Shown here in pieces: positions 8,016 to 15,681 of a stretch of 64,000 bases of DNA (positions are counted from its first letter, which is position 1; the number at the start of each line of letters is the position of its first letter). Origin of the DNA: an uncultured Bacteroidales bacterium (GTDB taxonomy: Bacteria; Bacteroidota; Bacteroidia; Bacteroidales; P3); the NCBI GenBank assembly GCA_937886715.1, contig CAKZZD010000017.1:1-64000 (forward strand), in the 5' to 3' direction. Made by a program: the position numbers and the translations under genes. The notes beneath the pieces are model-generated. The model worked only from the letters and a program-made list of their open reading frames with translations, was not told where the DNA came from and made no database searches.

Positions 8016-8591
8016 TTATTTGGAAGCCTCGTAGGTCATGTTGCTGACGGTCAGAGCGAGGGGCTTCTGAGTGCAGTCGTCCTGGCTTTCAACACCGTTG
8101 GCCATGTCGGTGAGGCTCCACATGGTGGCATTCAGGGTGTAGCTCAGCATGTGCTTGGTGAGATCCATTTTCGAGCAGTTCACGCTGTTGGTGCTGTAGT
8201 ACTGCCAGTCGCCATAAGGATAGCCCGACAACTCGTAGTAGGTGTCTTTGAAGAGCTCGAGATCGGCAACGGCGAATTCGCTGGCGGATTCACCCTGCAT
8301 ATAGTTGACCAGATAGGGGAAGTAGACGGTGTTACCCTCAACTTTGGAAGCGGCCTGGAAGTTCCACAGATAATACTGGGTGCCGTCCTGGCTCGACTGG
8401 TAGCCACAGCTAGCGGCGGCAAGAGCCGAAATGTCGATAGAAGCGCCATCGAAGTTGGCTGCCCATGCTGCAACGGGTTCGGGTTCGGGAGTGGGATCGT
8501 CGGGATCGTCACCATTGTTGTTGTCGCCGCAAGCGACCATCATACCACCGGCCACGAAGGCGATTGCAAGAAGTTTAAAAATGTTCTTCAT
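8016..8591 (-). CDS. Predicted lipoprotein of unknown family
   Basis: The 191-residue protein has a lipobox (MVAC, Cys21), an acidic Asn/Asp/Pro linker (GDNNNGDDPDDPTPEPEP), then a compact domain rich in Tyr and Trp (QYYLWNF, YGDWQYYSTN) ending in a beta-rich segment. This is the layout of a surface lipoprotein with a flexible stalk. It is the third small lipoprotein in a row on the minus strand. Function unknown. Confidence 0.75.
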   Translation of the reverse strand: MKNIFKLLAIAFVAGGMMVACGDNNNGDDPDDPTPEPEPVAAWAANFDGASIDISALAAASCGYQSSQDGTQYYLWNFQAASKVEGNTVYFPYLVNYMQGESASEFAVADLELFKDTYYELSGYPYGDWQYYSTNSVNCSKMDLTKHMLSYTLNATMWSLTDMANGVESQDDCTQKPLALTVSNMTYEASK

Positions 8592-8640
8592 GATGTTAAT
8601 TTGTTTTTTGGGTTAATAATTTTTGTCTTAAAATTTTGTG

Positions 8641-8648
8641 CAAAAGTA
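8641..8648 (-). promoter_or_regulatory. -7 promoter box (TACTTTTG) of the 8591 lipoprotein
   Basis: TACTTTTG reads on the minus strand from 8648 to 8641, about 50 bases before the ATG at 8591. An upstream TTTG at the right distance is not clear. Confidence 0.55.
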
Positions 8649-8796
8649 CGAACTTTTTCCAACATGGAGAAAAAAAAGTGCTTTTTTAATATTTTTTATA
8701 CATTAATTATATAGGTGACCGATCTGACAGTGTTGCACTTCGGGATTGTCGCCGCGCCATGGCATCTGCTTGCCAACGGCTATCCAAGTGCCTATC

Positions 8797-8847
8797 AAGT
8801 CCTACTGTGGTAGGAGTTGGTAGGGCGGTTGTAGGCGGTTGGTAGGG
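8797..8847. repeat. Dispersed palindromic repeat, copy B
   Basis: TCCTAC (8800-8805) and GTAGGA (8810-8815) form the core, extended by CAAG/GTTG with one mismatch. A tail with GGTAGGG units follows. The sequence just before the core, CAAGTGCCTATCAA, is nearly identical to that before copy C (CAAGTGCCTGTCAA), so the repeat is longer than its palindrome. Confidence 0.7.
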
Positions 8848-8885
8848 TGTTGTGCGGCCGAAGGTGCGGGGGCGGGAGCTGAGGG

Positions 8886-9977
8886 TCAGCGTTTGATGTC
8901 GAGGGCGTCGCGCAGGCCGTTGCCAAGGAGCATGAAGGCGAGCACGATGATCATGATGGCCAGGCCGGGCAGCAGGGCCAGGTAGGCACTGTCGAGGAGG
9001 ATGTAGCCGGTGTTGTCTTTGACCATCATGCCCCACGACGGGGTGGGGGGCTGCACGCCGATGCCGAGGAAGCTGAGGCCGGCCTCGAGGAGTATGGCGC
9101 TGGCGAAGTTCGACGCGGCGATGACGATGATGGCGCCTGCGATGTTGGGCAGGATGTGGCGGAAGATGGTGCGGACGGTGCTGTAGCCCAGGGCGCGAGT
9201 GGCTTCGATGTATTCTTTCTCTTTGATGCTGAACACCTCGCCGCGCACCACACGCGCGATGTCGACCCACATGGTGAGGCCGACGGCGATGAATATCTGC
9301 CAGAATCCCTTGCCCAGGGCAAAGGTGATGGCGATGACGAGCAGCACTGTGGGGATCGACCACACGACGTTGATGATCCACATGATGACGTTGTCCACCC
9401 ACCCGCCGTAGTAGGCTGCCAGGGCTCCGAGCGTGATGCCGATGAGCAGGGCTATGGCGAGGGCGATGAAGCCCACCGACAGGCTGACGCGCGAGCCTAT
9501 CATCAGCATGCTCAGCACGTCGCGGCCATAGGCGTCGGTGCCGAGCACGAAGGTGCGGTGTTCCAACTTGACGACCCGCTCGGCCGCCACGGTGAATGCT
9601 TCGCCGGCCAGGGGTGTGACGTGCACGCTGTCGCCTGCCGCATGGTGCCCGGCTATGGGGATGGCAGTGTAGGGCAACGGTGTGCCGTGCAGCATGTGGC
9701 GTCTCAGGGGGCGGTGCGGTGTGCCTGCGGGCGATTCGTCGAGGCACAGAAAGTCGGCTCCGGAGAAGGGCTTGAGGGTGGCCAGCTCGAGGTATTGCTG
9801 GTTGCAGTTGGGGGTTGGGTCGGGGGTGATGAGGTAGCCGAGGATGGCCACGAGCGCAAACAGCCCGATGACCACGAGGCTGGCCACCGACAGCGGGTTG
9901 CGTCGGAAGCGTCGCCAGGCCATGTGGTCCAGCGACTGCCCTGCCAGGTCGGCGTGCGATGTGCGCTTCAGCTTCAT
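8886..9977 (-). CDS. ABC transporter permease, OppC/DppC type
   Basis: The 363-residue protein (ATG at 9977; a TTG three codons earlier is less likely) is an inner-membrane permease of the oligopeptide/dipeptide/nickel family. It has the N-terminal W-R-R-F-R-R-N-P-L motif before the first membrane segment, a long periplasmic loop (about 55-140), the LGTDAYGRDVLSMLM signature and the EAA loop EYIEATRALGYS used to dock the ATPase. No OppB partner, ATPase or binding protein lies next to it. It is the last gene of a minus-strand run that begins with mutA. Confidence 0.9.
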   Translation of the reverse strand: MKLKRTSHADLAGQSLDHMAWRRFRRNPLSVASLVVIGLFALVAILGYLITPDPTPNCNQQYLELATLKPFSGADFLCLDESPAGTPHRPLRRHMLHGTPLPYTAIPIAGHHAAGDSVHVTPLAGEAFTVAAERVVKLEHRTFVLGTDAYGRDVLSMLMIGSRVSLSVGFIALAIALLIGITLGALAAYYGGWVDNVIMWIINVVWSIPTVLLVIAITFALGKGFWQIFIAVGLTMWVDIARVVRGEVFSIKEKEYIEATRALGYSTVRTIFRHILPNIAGAIIVIAASNFASAILLEAGLSFLGIGVQPPTPSWGMMVKDNTGYILLDSAYLALLPGLAIMIIVLAFMLLGNGLRDALDIKR

Positions 9978-9995
9978 CGTCAGCAAGGGTGCCGT

Positions 9996-10313
9996 TTACA
10001 TGAATCCCAGTTCCACCTTGACGTCGTCCGGAATCATGTCCATGCTCCAGGGCGGGTCGAAGGTGAGCTCGACGTCGACGCTCTTCACGCCGCCGATGTA
10101 GCTCACCATCTGGCGCACCTCCTGGAACATGTATTCCGCCTCGGGACAGTCGGGGGCGGTCATGGTCATGAGGATTTTCACATTGAGGTCGGCGTCGACG
10201 TCGATGTTGTAGATCAGCCCCAGGTCGTAGATGTTGACGGGGATCTCGGGGTCGTAGACGTTCTTCAGGCAGTTGACGACTGCGCTTTTTATGGTTTCGG
10301 GCGTGGGCTCCAT
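9996..10313 (-). CDS. MIP18/DUF59 family protein (SufT-like Fe-S assembly factor)
   Basis: The 105-residue protein carries the family hallmarks DPEIPVNIYDLGLIY (about 21-35) and TAPDCPEAEYM with the conserved cysteine (about 55), and ends with ELTFDPPWSMDMI. Members (SufT, PaaD-like, eukaryotic CIA2) help mature iron-sulfur proteins. It lies 25 bases after sufE, which supports a role in the same pathway. Confidence 0.9.
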   Translation of the reverse strand: MEPTPETIKSAVVNCLKNVYDPEIPVNIYDLGLIYNIDVDADLNVKILMTMTAPDCPEAEYMFQEVRQMVSYIGGVKSVDVELTFDPPWSMDMIPDDVKVELGFM

Positions 10314-10338
10314 AATGATGTGTTGCTTGTGTGACGGG

Positions 10339-10758
10339 TTAACCCTTGAGCTTGTAGGCCAGGGCGTACATCTTCATCTGCTTGACCATCGACGTGAGGC
10401 CGTTCGAGCGGGTGGGCGAGAGGTGCTCCTTGAGCCCGATGGCGTCGATGAAGGCCAGGTCGGCGTCGATGATGTCCTGCGGCATCTGTCCGTCGAACAC
10501 GCGGATCAGCAGGGTGATGATGCCGCGGGTGATCACAGCGTCGCTGTCGGCACGGAAATAGAGGCGGCCGTCGCGCTGCTCGCAGCTCAGCCACACGCGC
10601 GACTGGCAACCCTTGATCAGGTTGGCCTCCGTCTTGTCCTTCTCGTCGATTTGCGGGCACTCCTTGCCGAGGTCGATCAGGTAGGCATATTTGTCGAGCC
10701 ATTCGTCGAAGTTGGCGAACTCGTCGATGATCTGTTGTTCTAACTCTTTGATGGTCAT
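10339..10758 (-). CDS. sufE: SufE family sulfur acceptor
   Basis: SufE takes the persulfide sulfur from SufS and passes it to the SUF scaffold. The 139-residue protein has the family core, including LIKGCQSRVWL with the sulfur-accepting cysteine (about 51) and the C-terminal LSPTRSNGLTSMVKQM. Length is normal. It lies between the LptF-type permease gene (3 bases) and the MIP18-like gene, likely one transcript. Its partner sufS is about 21 kb away in this window. Confidence 0.95.
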   Translation of the reverse strand: MTIKELEQQIIDEFANFDEWLDKYAYLIDLGKECPQIDEKDKTEANLIKGCQSRVWLSCEQRDGRLYFRADSDAVITRGIITLLIRVFDGQMPQDIIDADLAFIDAIGLKEHLSPTRSNGLTSMVKQMKMYALAYKLKG

Positions 10759-10761
10759 ATT

Positions 10762-11868
10762 CTACTTGGGCGCTTTATAAATCAGGTACACCGCCGCCAG
10801 TCCGAACACCAGCTGTGGCAGCAGCACCGCCATGAAGGGCGACAGGTTGCCGTTGGTGGCGAAGACGGTGGCTATTTTCATGAACACGATGAATGCGAAC
10901 GCTATGGTGATGCCGATGGCCAGGTGGATGCCGATGCCGCCGCGCGACTTGCGCGATGCTATGGCCACGCCGATCAGCGTCATCACGATGATGGCCAGCG
11001 GGTTGAGCAGCCGCTGGTAGAGTTCGATTTTGGCCTGCTTCACGGTGCCTGTGCCGCGCATCTTCTCGCGCTGGATGAACTTGAGCAGCGTCGGGGTGTT
11101 CATCGTCTCCATGCGTTGCGACAGCAGGTCAAGGTCGGTCGGCGTCACCCCGAGGTCGATCATGGGGTTGCCCTTGAAGATGAGTGTCTCGTTCATCGCG
11201 CTGTCGATGGTGCGCAGGGTGTATCCGCTGCAGAGCCACATGCCCGACACCGAGTCGTAGCTGATCATGTCGGCCGATTCGCGCTTGGCCAGCCGCCCTT
11301 CGGGCGTGAGCTCCTCGCGGCGGAAGCGGAACGCCTTCTGCATCTTCACGTCGTAGCTTTCGGCATACACCTGCACCCCCGGTTCCGACTGGAAATGCAG
11401 GTTGCTGTAGTAGCTCGGCGCCTTCGACTTGACATACTGCTCCTCGAATTCGATCAGGTGGCGCTGCGATATGGGTATCACGAAGTTGCCCAGCAGCAGC
11501 ACCGTCACCGCCACGATCAGCGAGCCGTGCAGGTAGGGCTGCAGCAGGCGGCGGTAGCTGATGCCCGATCCGAGGATGGCGATGATCTCCGTGTTGCCGG
11601 CCATCTTCGACGTGAAGAAGATCACGGCTATGAAGATGAACAGGGGGCTGTAGAGGTTGACGAAGCCGGGGATGAAGTTGCAGTAGTAGTCGAACACCAC
11701 CTGCCAGAAGGTGGCGTGGTGGCTGAGAAACTTGTCCAGCTTCTCCGACACATCGAACGTGATGATGATCACGATGATCAGCGCCAGCGCCAGCAAAAAG
11801 GTCTTCAGATACTTGAGCAGGATGTATCTGTCGAGGCGTTTGTATGTGGAGTTGGCGCGTTGCTTCAT
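10762..11868 (-). CDS. LptF/LptG family permease (lipopolysaccharide export)
   Basis: This 368-residue inner-membrane protein of the YjgP/YjgQ family has membrane segments near both ends (about 18-35, 55-75, 100-120, then 280-365) around a large periplasmic domain, as in LptF/G. With the LptB ATPase these permeases lift lipopolysaccharide to the outer membrane. The N-terminal LDRYILLKYLKTF is typical. Bacteroidetes often have LptF/G-like genes away from lptB, and no lptB is seen here. I cannot tell F from G. Confidence 0.9.
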   Translation of the reverse strand: MKQRANSTYKRLDRYILLKYLKTFLLALALIIVIIITFDVSEKLDKFLSHHATFWQVVFDYYCNFIPGFVNLYSPLFIFIAVIFFTSKMAGNTEIIAILGSGISYRRLLQPYLHGSLIVAVTVLLLGNFVIPISQRHLIEFEEQYVKSKAPSYYSNLHFQSEPGVQVYAESYDVKMQKAFRFRREELTPEGRLAKRESADMISYDSVSGMWLCSGYTLRTIDSAMNETLIFKGNPMIDLGVTPTDLDLLSQRMETMNTPTLLKFIQREKMRGTGTVKQAKIELYQRLLNPLAIIVMTLIGVAIASRKSRGGIGIHLAIGITIAFAFIVFMKIATVFATNGNLSPFMAVLLPQLVFGLAAVYLIYKAPK

Positions 11869-11910
11869 CTCAGGCGGCGGGAGTGCGGCGGGGCAGGGGG
11901 AGGATACGGA

Positions 11911-13773
11911 TTACATGATGCCAAACTGCTTCTGGAAGGCGGTGAGGCATTCCAGCACGTTGGTCTTCACATGGATGAATTCGTCGATACCGTAGCTGCG
12001 GTATGTGTCGACCATCTCCTTCGGGAATCCGGCCAGCACCAGGCTTTTCACCTTGCCTTTGAGGGCCTTGCACACCGGCTCGGTCAGCTCGGCATATTCG
12101 TCGTCCGACGAGCAGAGCACCACGATGTCGGCATTGGCCTTGAGAGCCGCCTCGGCGCCCTCTTCGGGAGTGGCGAAGCCGGGGTTGTCCACAATTTCGT
12201 AGCCGGCCACGCCGAAGAAGTTGGTGGCGAAGCCCGAACGGGCCTTGCGCATGGCCAGGTTGCCGTAGGTGAGCAGGAACACGCGCGGACGGTGGCCGCT
12301 GTGCTCAGTGGCCAGGCGCAGCGCCTCGAAAGGCTCGGCACCGCGGTAGGTTTTCAGCGTGCGCACCTCGTCGCCGGTCTCGTCCTGGCAGCAGTGGCAT
12401 TGGCCGCCGTCCACTTTTTCGCCCATCTTCTCGATCAGGTTGGGATACTGGTTGGTGCCGAGAATGGTGGTCTTGCGGGTGGCGATGTCAAGGTCGCGCT
12501 GGTGGGCAGTCTTCTCCACCTCATCCTGTACGTAGCCCTCGCGCAGGGCCTTGCAGAATCCGCCTTTTTCCTCGATGGCCAGGAAGTGCTCCCAGGCGCC
12601 TTTGGCGATCTCGTCGGTCAGGTTCTCGATATAGTAGCTGCCGGCGGCGGGGTCGACAATCTTGTCGAGATAGGATTCCTCCTTCAGCAGCAGCTGCTGG
12701 TTGCGGGCGATGCGGTAGCCGAAGTCGTCGGCCTCCTTGTAGGCGGCGTCGAACGGCAGCACCGATATCGAATCGGCGCCGGCGATGGCGCTCGACATGG
12801 CTTCCGTCGTCGAGCGGAGCATGTTCACATAGGGGTCGTATACCGACTGGTTCCAGCGGCTTGTCGTGGCGTTGATGAAGAGCTTGTAGGGGCACTCGCA
12901 CTCGGGCTTGTACTGCTCCATGATCTTGCTCCACAGCAGGCGGGCGGCGCGGATCTTGGCGATCTCCATGAAATAGGTGCTGCCCACGCCCAGGTTGAGC
13001 ACGATGCTGCTGCCGGCATGCTCCATCTTGCAACCGGCGTCGGTCAGGCGGGCCACCAGCTCGTTGGCGGCGGCCAGGCTGAAGCCGAGCTCCTGCACGA
13101 TGTTGCTGCCTGCGTTGTGCAGCACGGCGCCGTTGACGGTCAGCACGCGGAACTTGGGCAGTTCTGCCTTGGCGTATTCCACCAGCTGCTTGGCCATGGC
13201 CAGGTCGCCCTCCTCACCGCGGTGGAAGCGGCCGTGCTTCAGCGCATAGCGGAACATGTCGAAGTCGCACGAGCCGCACAGCGTGGCCGTGTCGTAGCCC
13301 TCGCGGCGGGCGTATTCCACATACAGCTTCAGCAGCGACAGATAGTCGTCCGAGCACATGAAATTGATGCTCACGGCGTTGATGTAGATGCCTTTGAGCA
13401 GGGCGGCCATGTCGTCGATGGTTTTCACCTGCTTGGCGCACAGGCCCAGCGAGGTGGCGCCGCGCTCCACGGCGTCGAGGGCAAAGTGGTTGGCCTCGGC
13501 GGGGTTGTGCACCAGGATGTCCTGTCGCACCTCCCACGTGTTGTTGTTGGTGTGTTTGCCGCGGGTGAAGGGCACTTCGCCCGGGTTGCTGTCAAGATAT
13601 TCCAGGCCTTCGAGGTCCTCGGCGCGATAATAGGGCTTTACCTTGAAGCCCTCGATGGTGCGCCACACGAGTTTCTTCTCATAGTCGGCACCTTTCAGGT
13701 CTTTGTTGATTGCCTCTTCCCATTTTTCGGTCGAAACGGGCGGAAATTCGCTGAACAATTTGTTGTCTTCCAT
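11911..13773 (-). CDS. mutA: Methylmalonyl-CoA mutase, small (beta) subunit
   Basis: The 620-residue protein matches the non-catalytic small subunit of adenosylcobalamin-dependent methylmalonyl-CoA mutase, which interconverts succinyl-CoA and methylmalonyl-CoA in propionate metabolism. Its N-terminal LFSEFPPVSTEKWEEAI and barrel features (TRGKHTNNNTWEVRQDI, DPAAGSYYIE) are typical. The C-terminal cobalamin fold lacks the D-x-H-x-x-G motif, as expected for this subunit. The catalytic subunit gene mutB, normally adjacent, is not in the window. A promoter lies 38-69 bases upstream. Confidence 0.94.
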   Translation of the reverse strand: MEDNKLFSEFPPVSTEKWEEAINKDLKGADYEKKLVWRTIEGFKVKPYYRAEDLEGLEYLDSNPGEVPFTRGKHTNNNTWEVRQDILVHNPAEANHFALDAVERGATSLGLCAKQVKTIDDMAALLKGIYINAVSINFMCSDDYLSLLKLYVEYARREGYDTATLCGSCDFDMFRYALKHGRFHRGEEGDLAMAKQLVEYAKAELPKFRVLTVNGAVLHNAGSNIVQELGFSLAAANELVARLTDAGCKMEHAGSSIVLNLGVGSTYFMEIAKIRAARLLWSKIMEQYKPECECPYKLFINATTSRWNQSVYDPYVNMLRSTTEAMSSAIAGADSISVLPFDAAYKEADDFGYRIARNQQLLLKEESYLDKIVDPAAGSYYIENLTDEIAKGAWEHFLAIEEKGGFCKALREGYVQDEVEKTAHQRDLDIATRKTTILGTNQYPNLIEKMGEKVDGGQCHCCQDETGDEVRTLKTYRGAEPFEALRLATEHSGHRPRVFLLTYGNLAMRKARSGFATNFFGVAGYEIVDNPGFATPEEGAEAALKANADIVVLCSSDDEYAELTEPVCKALKGKVKSLVLAGFPKEMVDTYRSYGIDEFIHVKTNVLECLTAFQKQFGIM

Positions 13774-13810
13774 TATGTTGTATCGTTTATTTGTCTCTTA
13801 TTATAAATGG

Positions 13811-13842
13811 CAAAGATACAAATAAAAAATTATCTGTGCAAA
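13811..13842 (-). promoter_or_regulatory. Promoter of mutA (TTTG-N20-TATCTTTG)
   Basis: On the minus strand TTTG (13842-13839) and TATCTTTG (13818-13811) are 20 bases apart, close to the Bacteroidetes consensus, and precede the mutA ATG by about 38 bases. Confidence 0.75.
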
Positions 13843-14015
13843 AAAAAGCGCATCCCTTTCCATTTATTTTCCCGAGTGCCCTTCAGGAGCCGTCCCGAGA
13901 GGCTCTCCGCTGCCGCCAAAAGTGTCCAAATCGAGGCTCGCGGAAGCGTCGGAAGGCCCACTTGAACCGCTTTTTTCCGTAAATTCACAAGTGCCTGTCA
14001 ACCAGTTATCAACTC

Positions 14016-14071
14016 CCTACCAACTCCTACCCAACTCCTACCGCGGTAGGAGTTGGGTAGGAGTTGGTAGG
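14016..14071. repeat. Dispersed palindromic repeat, copy C: perfect 56-bp palindrome
   Basis: Bases 14016-14071 are a perfect inverted repeat centred on CCGCGG, with two CAACTCCTACC units per arm. It is the longest copy of the family. Upstream CAAGTGCCTGTCAACCAG is shared in part with copies A and B. It could form a cruciform or a long RNA hairpin. Confidence 0.9.
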
Positions 14072-14129
14072 TGGAAGAGAGGGAGTTGCGGCGGCAGGGG
14101 AGGGTGGCGCCTGGGGACGCAATGGGTGG

Positions 14130-14780
14130 TCAGGAGCCGCGGCTGACGAAGCCGAGGCCGTCGAGGATGGCGTCGGAGATGACTTTCCGTTTGCGGGGAT
14201 TCTTGCAGCGGTTGGTGCGTATTTTGAGGGTGTGGCGCGAGCCGTCGGGGTGGAGAAAAAGGCCGCATAGGGTGGGCCATTTGGCGCTTTCGCCGCCGGC
14301 GGCGTGGATGAGGCCCATGTCCCAGAGGCTGGCGATGAGGAAATGGAGCTGGGCGTCGTCGGCGAGCCAGTAGACCCAGGGGATGCCGCTGTGGCGTTCG
14401 CTGTCGTTGAGGTCGACGCCGAGGCCCCGTCGCATGGCGTCCTGCTGTTCGCGTTCGGGGCGTATGCAGCCGGCTTTGGCCAGGCGGGTGATGCCGTCGC
14501 GGAGCACGTCGATGCGGATGTCGCGGCGGTCGCCGAGCCACATGAAGCGGCGTTCGGCATAGGGGCCAGCGGGCATGGTGGCGACGGGGCCGGGGGAGGG
14601 TGAGGGGGTGTCGAGGGCGGCGCGTTCGAAATCGATGATGCGGTCGATGCGGACGATCTGCTGTTGGCATTGTTCGGCCCATTCGGCATCGGGATATTGG
14701 TGGTAGAAGTCGATCCACATCTGCCGCTGGCGTTCGAACGGGATACGCTGGGTCGACATCACTCCGGCCAATGTGGCCAC
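14130..14780 (-). CDS. Hypothetical protein, possible missing 5' start
   Basis: Reading from the GTG at 14780 (alternative ATG at 14759) gives 216 residues rich in Trp and Arg, with WIDFYHQYPDAEWAEQ near the start and a basic end (IRTNRCKNPRKRKVI). I do not recognise the family. The frame stays open upstream to a TAA at 14895-14897 and reads like protein (FSLYDGNAPSGH, CAQAITCCGASYPP), yet has no ATG, GTG or TTG. So the start is uncertain, or the gene has lost its 5' end. Confidence 0.6.
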   Translation of the reverse strand: MATLAGVMSTQRIPFERQRQMWIDFYHQYPDAEWAEQCQQQIVRIDRIIDFERAALDTPSPSPGPVATMPAGPYAERRFMWLGDRRDIRIDVLRDGITRLAKAGCIRPEREQQDAMRRGLGVDLNDSERHSGIPWVYWLADDAQLHFLIASLWDMGLIHAAGGESAKWPTLCGLFLHPDGSRHTLKIRTNRCKNPRKRKVISDAILDGLGFVSRGS

Positions 14781-14889
14781 GTCCGGCGGATAGCTGGCGC
14801 CGCAGCAGGTGATGGCCTGGGCGCAACTGTCTGTCGGAGTGTGCCCTGATGGGGCATTACCGTCGTATAAACTGAAGTTGCCGATGGTG

Positions 14890-14897
14890 CAAAATTA
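14890..14897 (-). promoter_or_regulatory. -7 box (TAATTTTG), minus strand
   Basis: TAATTTTG on the minus strand (14897-14890) fits TAnnTTTG and faces the 14130-14780 gene. It lies about 110 bases before the GTG start but only a few bases before the open coding-like extension. Confidence 0.4.
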
Positions 14898-14959
14898 AGA
14901 AAAAAAACACTAGGCCGGGAGCTTTTGGGGAAGTTTTTTTATCAACCGTCGAGGGGGTG

Positions 14960-15003
14960 GCCTCGGTGTGGCCTCGGGGCAGCCTCGGTGTGGCCTCGGA
15001 CCG
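14960..15003. repeat. Four tandem 11-bp repeats (GCCTCGGTGTG-type)
   Basis: The units are GCCTCGGTGTG, GCCTCGGGGCA, GCCTCGGTGTG and GCCTCGGACCG, with no gaps. The period is close to one helical turn, so bound proteins would stack on one DNA face. They lie between two divergent genes, one of which encodes a DNA-binding HTH protein. Confidence 0.8.
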
Positions 15004-15068
15004 GCGGGGTGCCGCATGGGGGCGGCCGTGGCCGGCAGGGAGGCGTCGGCGACCCCTGTCCCGGACCC

Positions 15069-15076
15069 TAATTTTG
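15069..15076 (+). promoter_or_regulatory. -7 box (TAATTTTG) before the HTH gene
   Basis: TAATTTTG matches TAnnTTTG and lies 62 bases before the ATG at 15139. No TTTG is seen at the usual upstream distance. Confidence 0.5.
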
Positions 15077-15138
15077 CACACCGAAATGCGGCGGACGGCC
15101 GCAGGTATTGTATGTTTCATTAAAAATCAAGTACGATT

Positions 15139-15588
15139 ATGACAAAGACTGAATTGACGGAGTTGCTCCGCGTGTTGGAGCTTGACTACGAGGCTGAGCC
15201 CACGTTGCTGTATGTGTTCTGCCAGCATCCCGACGGGCGGATCGACAATTTCTCGATGAGTGTGCGGCGTGGCGAGACGATGAGCGACGCGTCGCTGGTG
15301 GACCTGATGGTGCGGGAGTATCCGGCCATGCGCGATGCGGTGGCGGTGCGCGTCGAGCGGCAGGAGGGGCGCGGCACCGGGTGGATGGATATCCAGTCGG
15401 TGTGCGAGATGCTGCACATTTCGTATTGGACCTTGCGGTCGTGGACCCGCAGGGGACTGTTCCGGTCCTACAAGGTGGGCCGCAAGGTGTATTACGACCG
15501 CGCAGATATCGACCGGGCGATGCGCGACCATTGGGTGCAGGAGAACGGGCGGCTGGACAGCACGTTGGTGCATCCCGACGTGCGTTGA
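15139..15588 (+). CDS. Helix-turn-helix protein, excisionase/MerR-like
   Basis: The 149-residue protein has an unfamiliar N-terminal domain (about 1-75) and a C-terminal winged HTH of the excisionase (HTH_17) type at about 85-135: WMDIQSVCEMLHISYWTLRSW, then GLFRSYKVGRKVYYDRADID. Such domains bind DNA in excisionases and small regulators, and are common in Bacteroidales. Its divergent neighbour and the 11-bp tandem repeats upstream suggest possible autoregulation. No integrase is nearby, so an excisionase role is not supported. Confidence 0.8.
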   Translation: MTKTELTELLRVLELDYEAEPTLLYVFCQHPDGRIDNFSMSVRRGETMSDASLVDLMVREYPAMRDAVAVRVERQEGRGTGWMDIQSVCEMLHISYWTLRSWTRRGLFRSYKVGRKVYYDRADIDRAMRDHWVQENGRLDSTLVHPDVR

Positions 15589-15644
15589 CGGGCGGCGGTG
15601 GATAATTTTTCGGCGGGGGTGGCCGGCATGTGGTTTTTTTTGTG

Positions 15645-15652
15645 TATCTTTG
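15645..15652 (+). promoter_or_regulatory. -7 box (TATCTTTG) before the helicase gene
   Basis: TATCTTTG lies 29 bases before the ATG at 15682 and so favours that start over the longer frame that begins at 15598, upstream of this box. Confidence 0.6.
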
Positions 15653-15681
15653 CCGTCGGAAAACATCATCTGACTATCGCA

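Larger units (their letters stand above)
13774..14129. other. Intergenic region with mutA promoter and long palindrome
   Basis: This gap before mutA and after the 14130 gene holds the mutA promoter and repeat copy C. Beyond those I see no gene. Confidence 0.55.
14781..15138. other. Divergent intergenic region with 11-bp tandem repeat
   Basis: Between the leftward 14130-14780 gene and the rightward HTH gene lie an open coding-like stretch (14781-14894, minus), TAATTTTG boxes facing outward on both strands, and a tandem repeat at 14960-15003. No further gene is seen. Confidence 0.55.

Noticed and set aside
10924..13806. Long plus-strand open frame of 960 codons opposite mutA and lptF
   Set aside because: It is the antisense shadow of two well-supported minus-strand genes; its composition is His/Val/Glu-rich noise with no domain.
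15139..15588. Integrated element or phage marked by the excisionase-like gene
   Set aside because: No integrase, tRNA-adjacent attachment site or other mobile genes are found near it.
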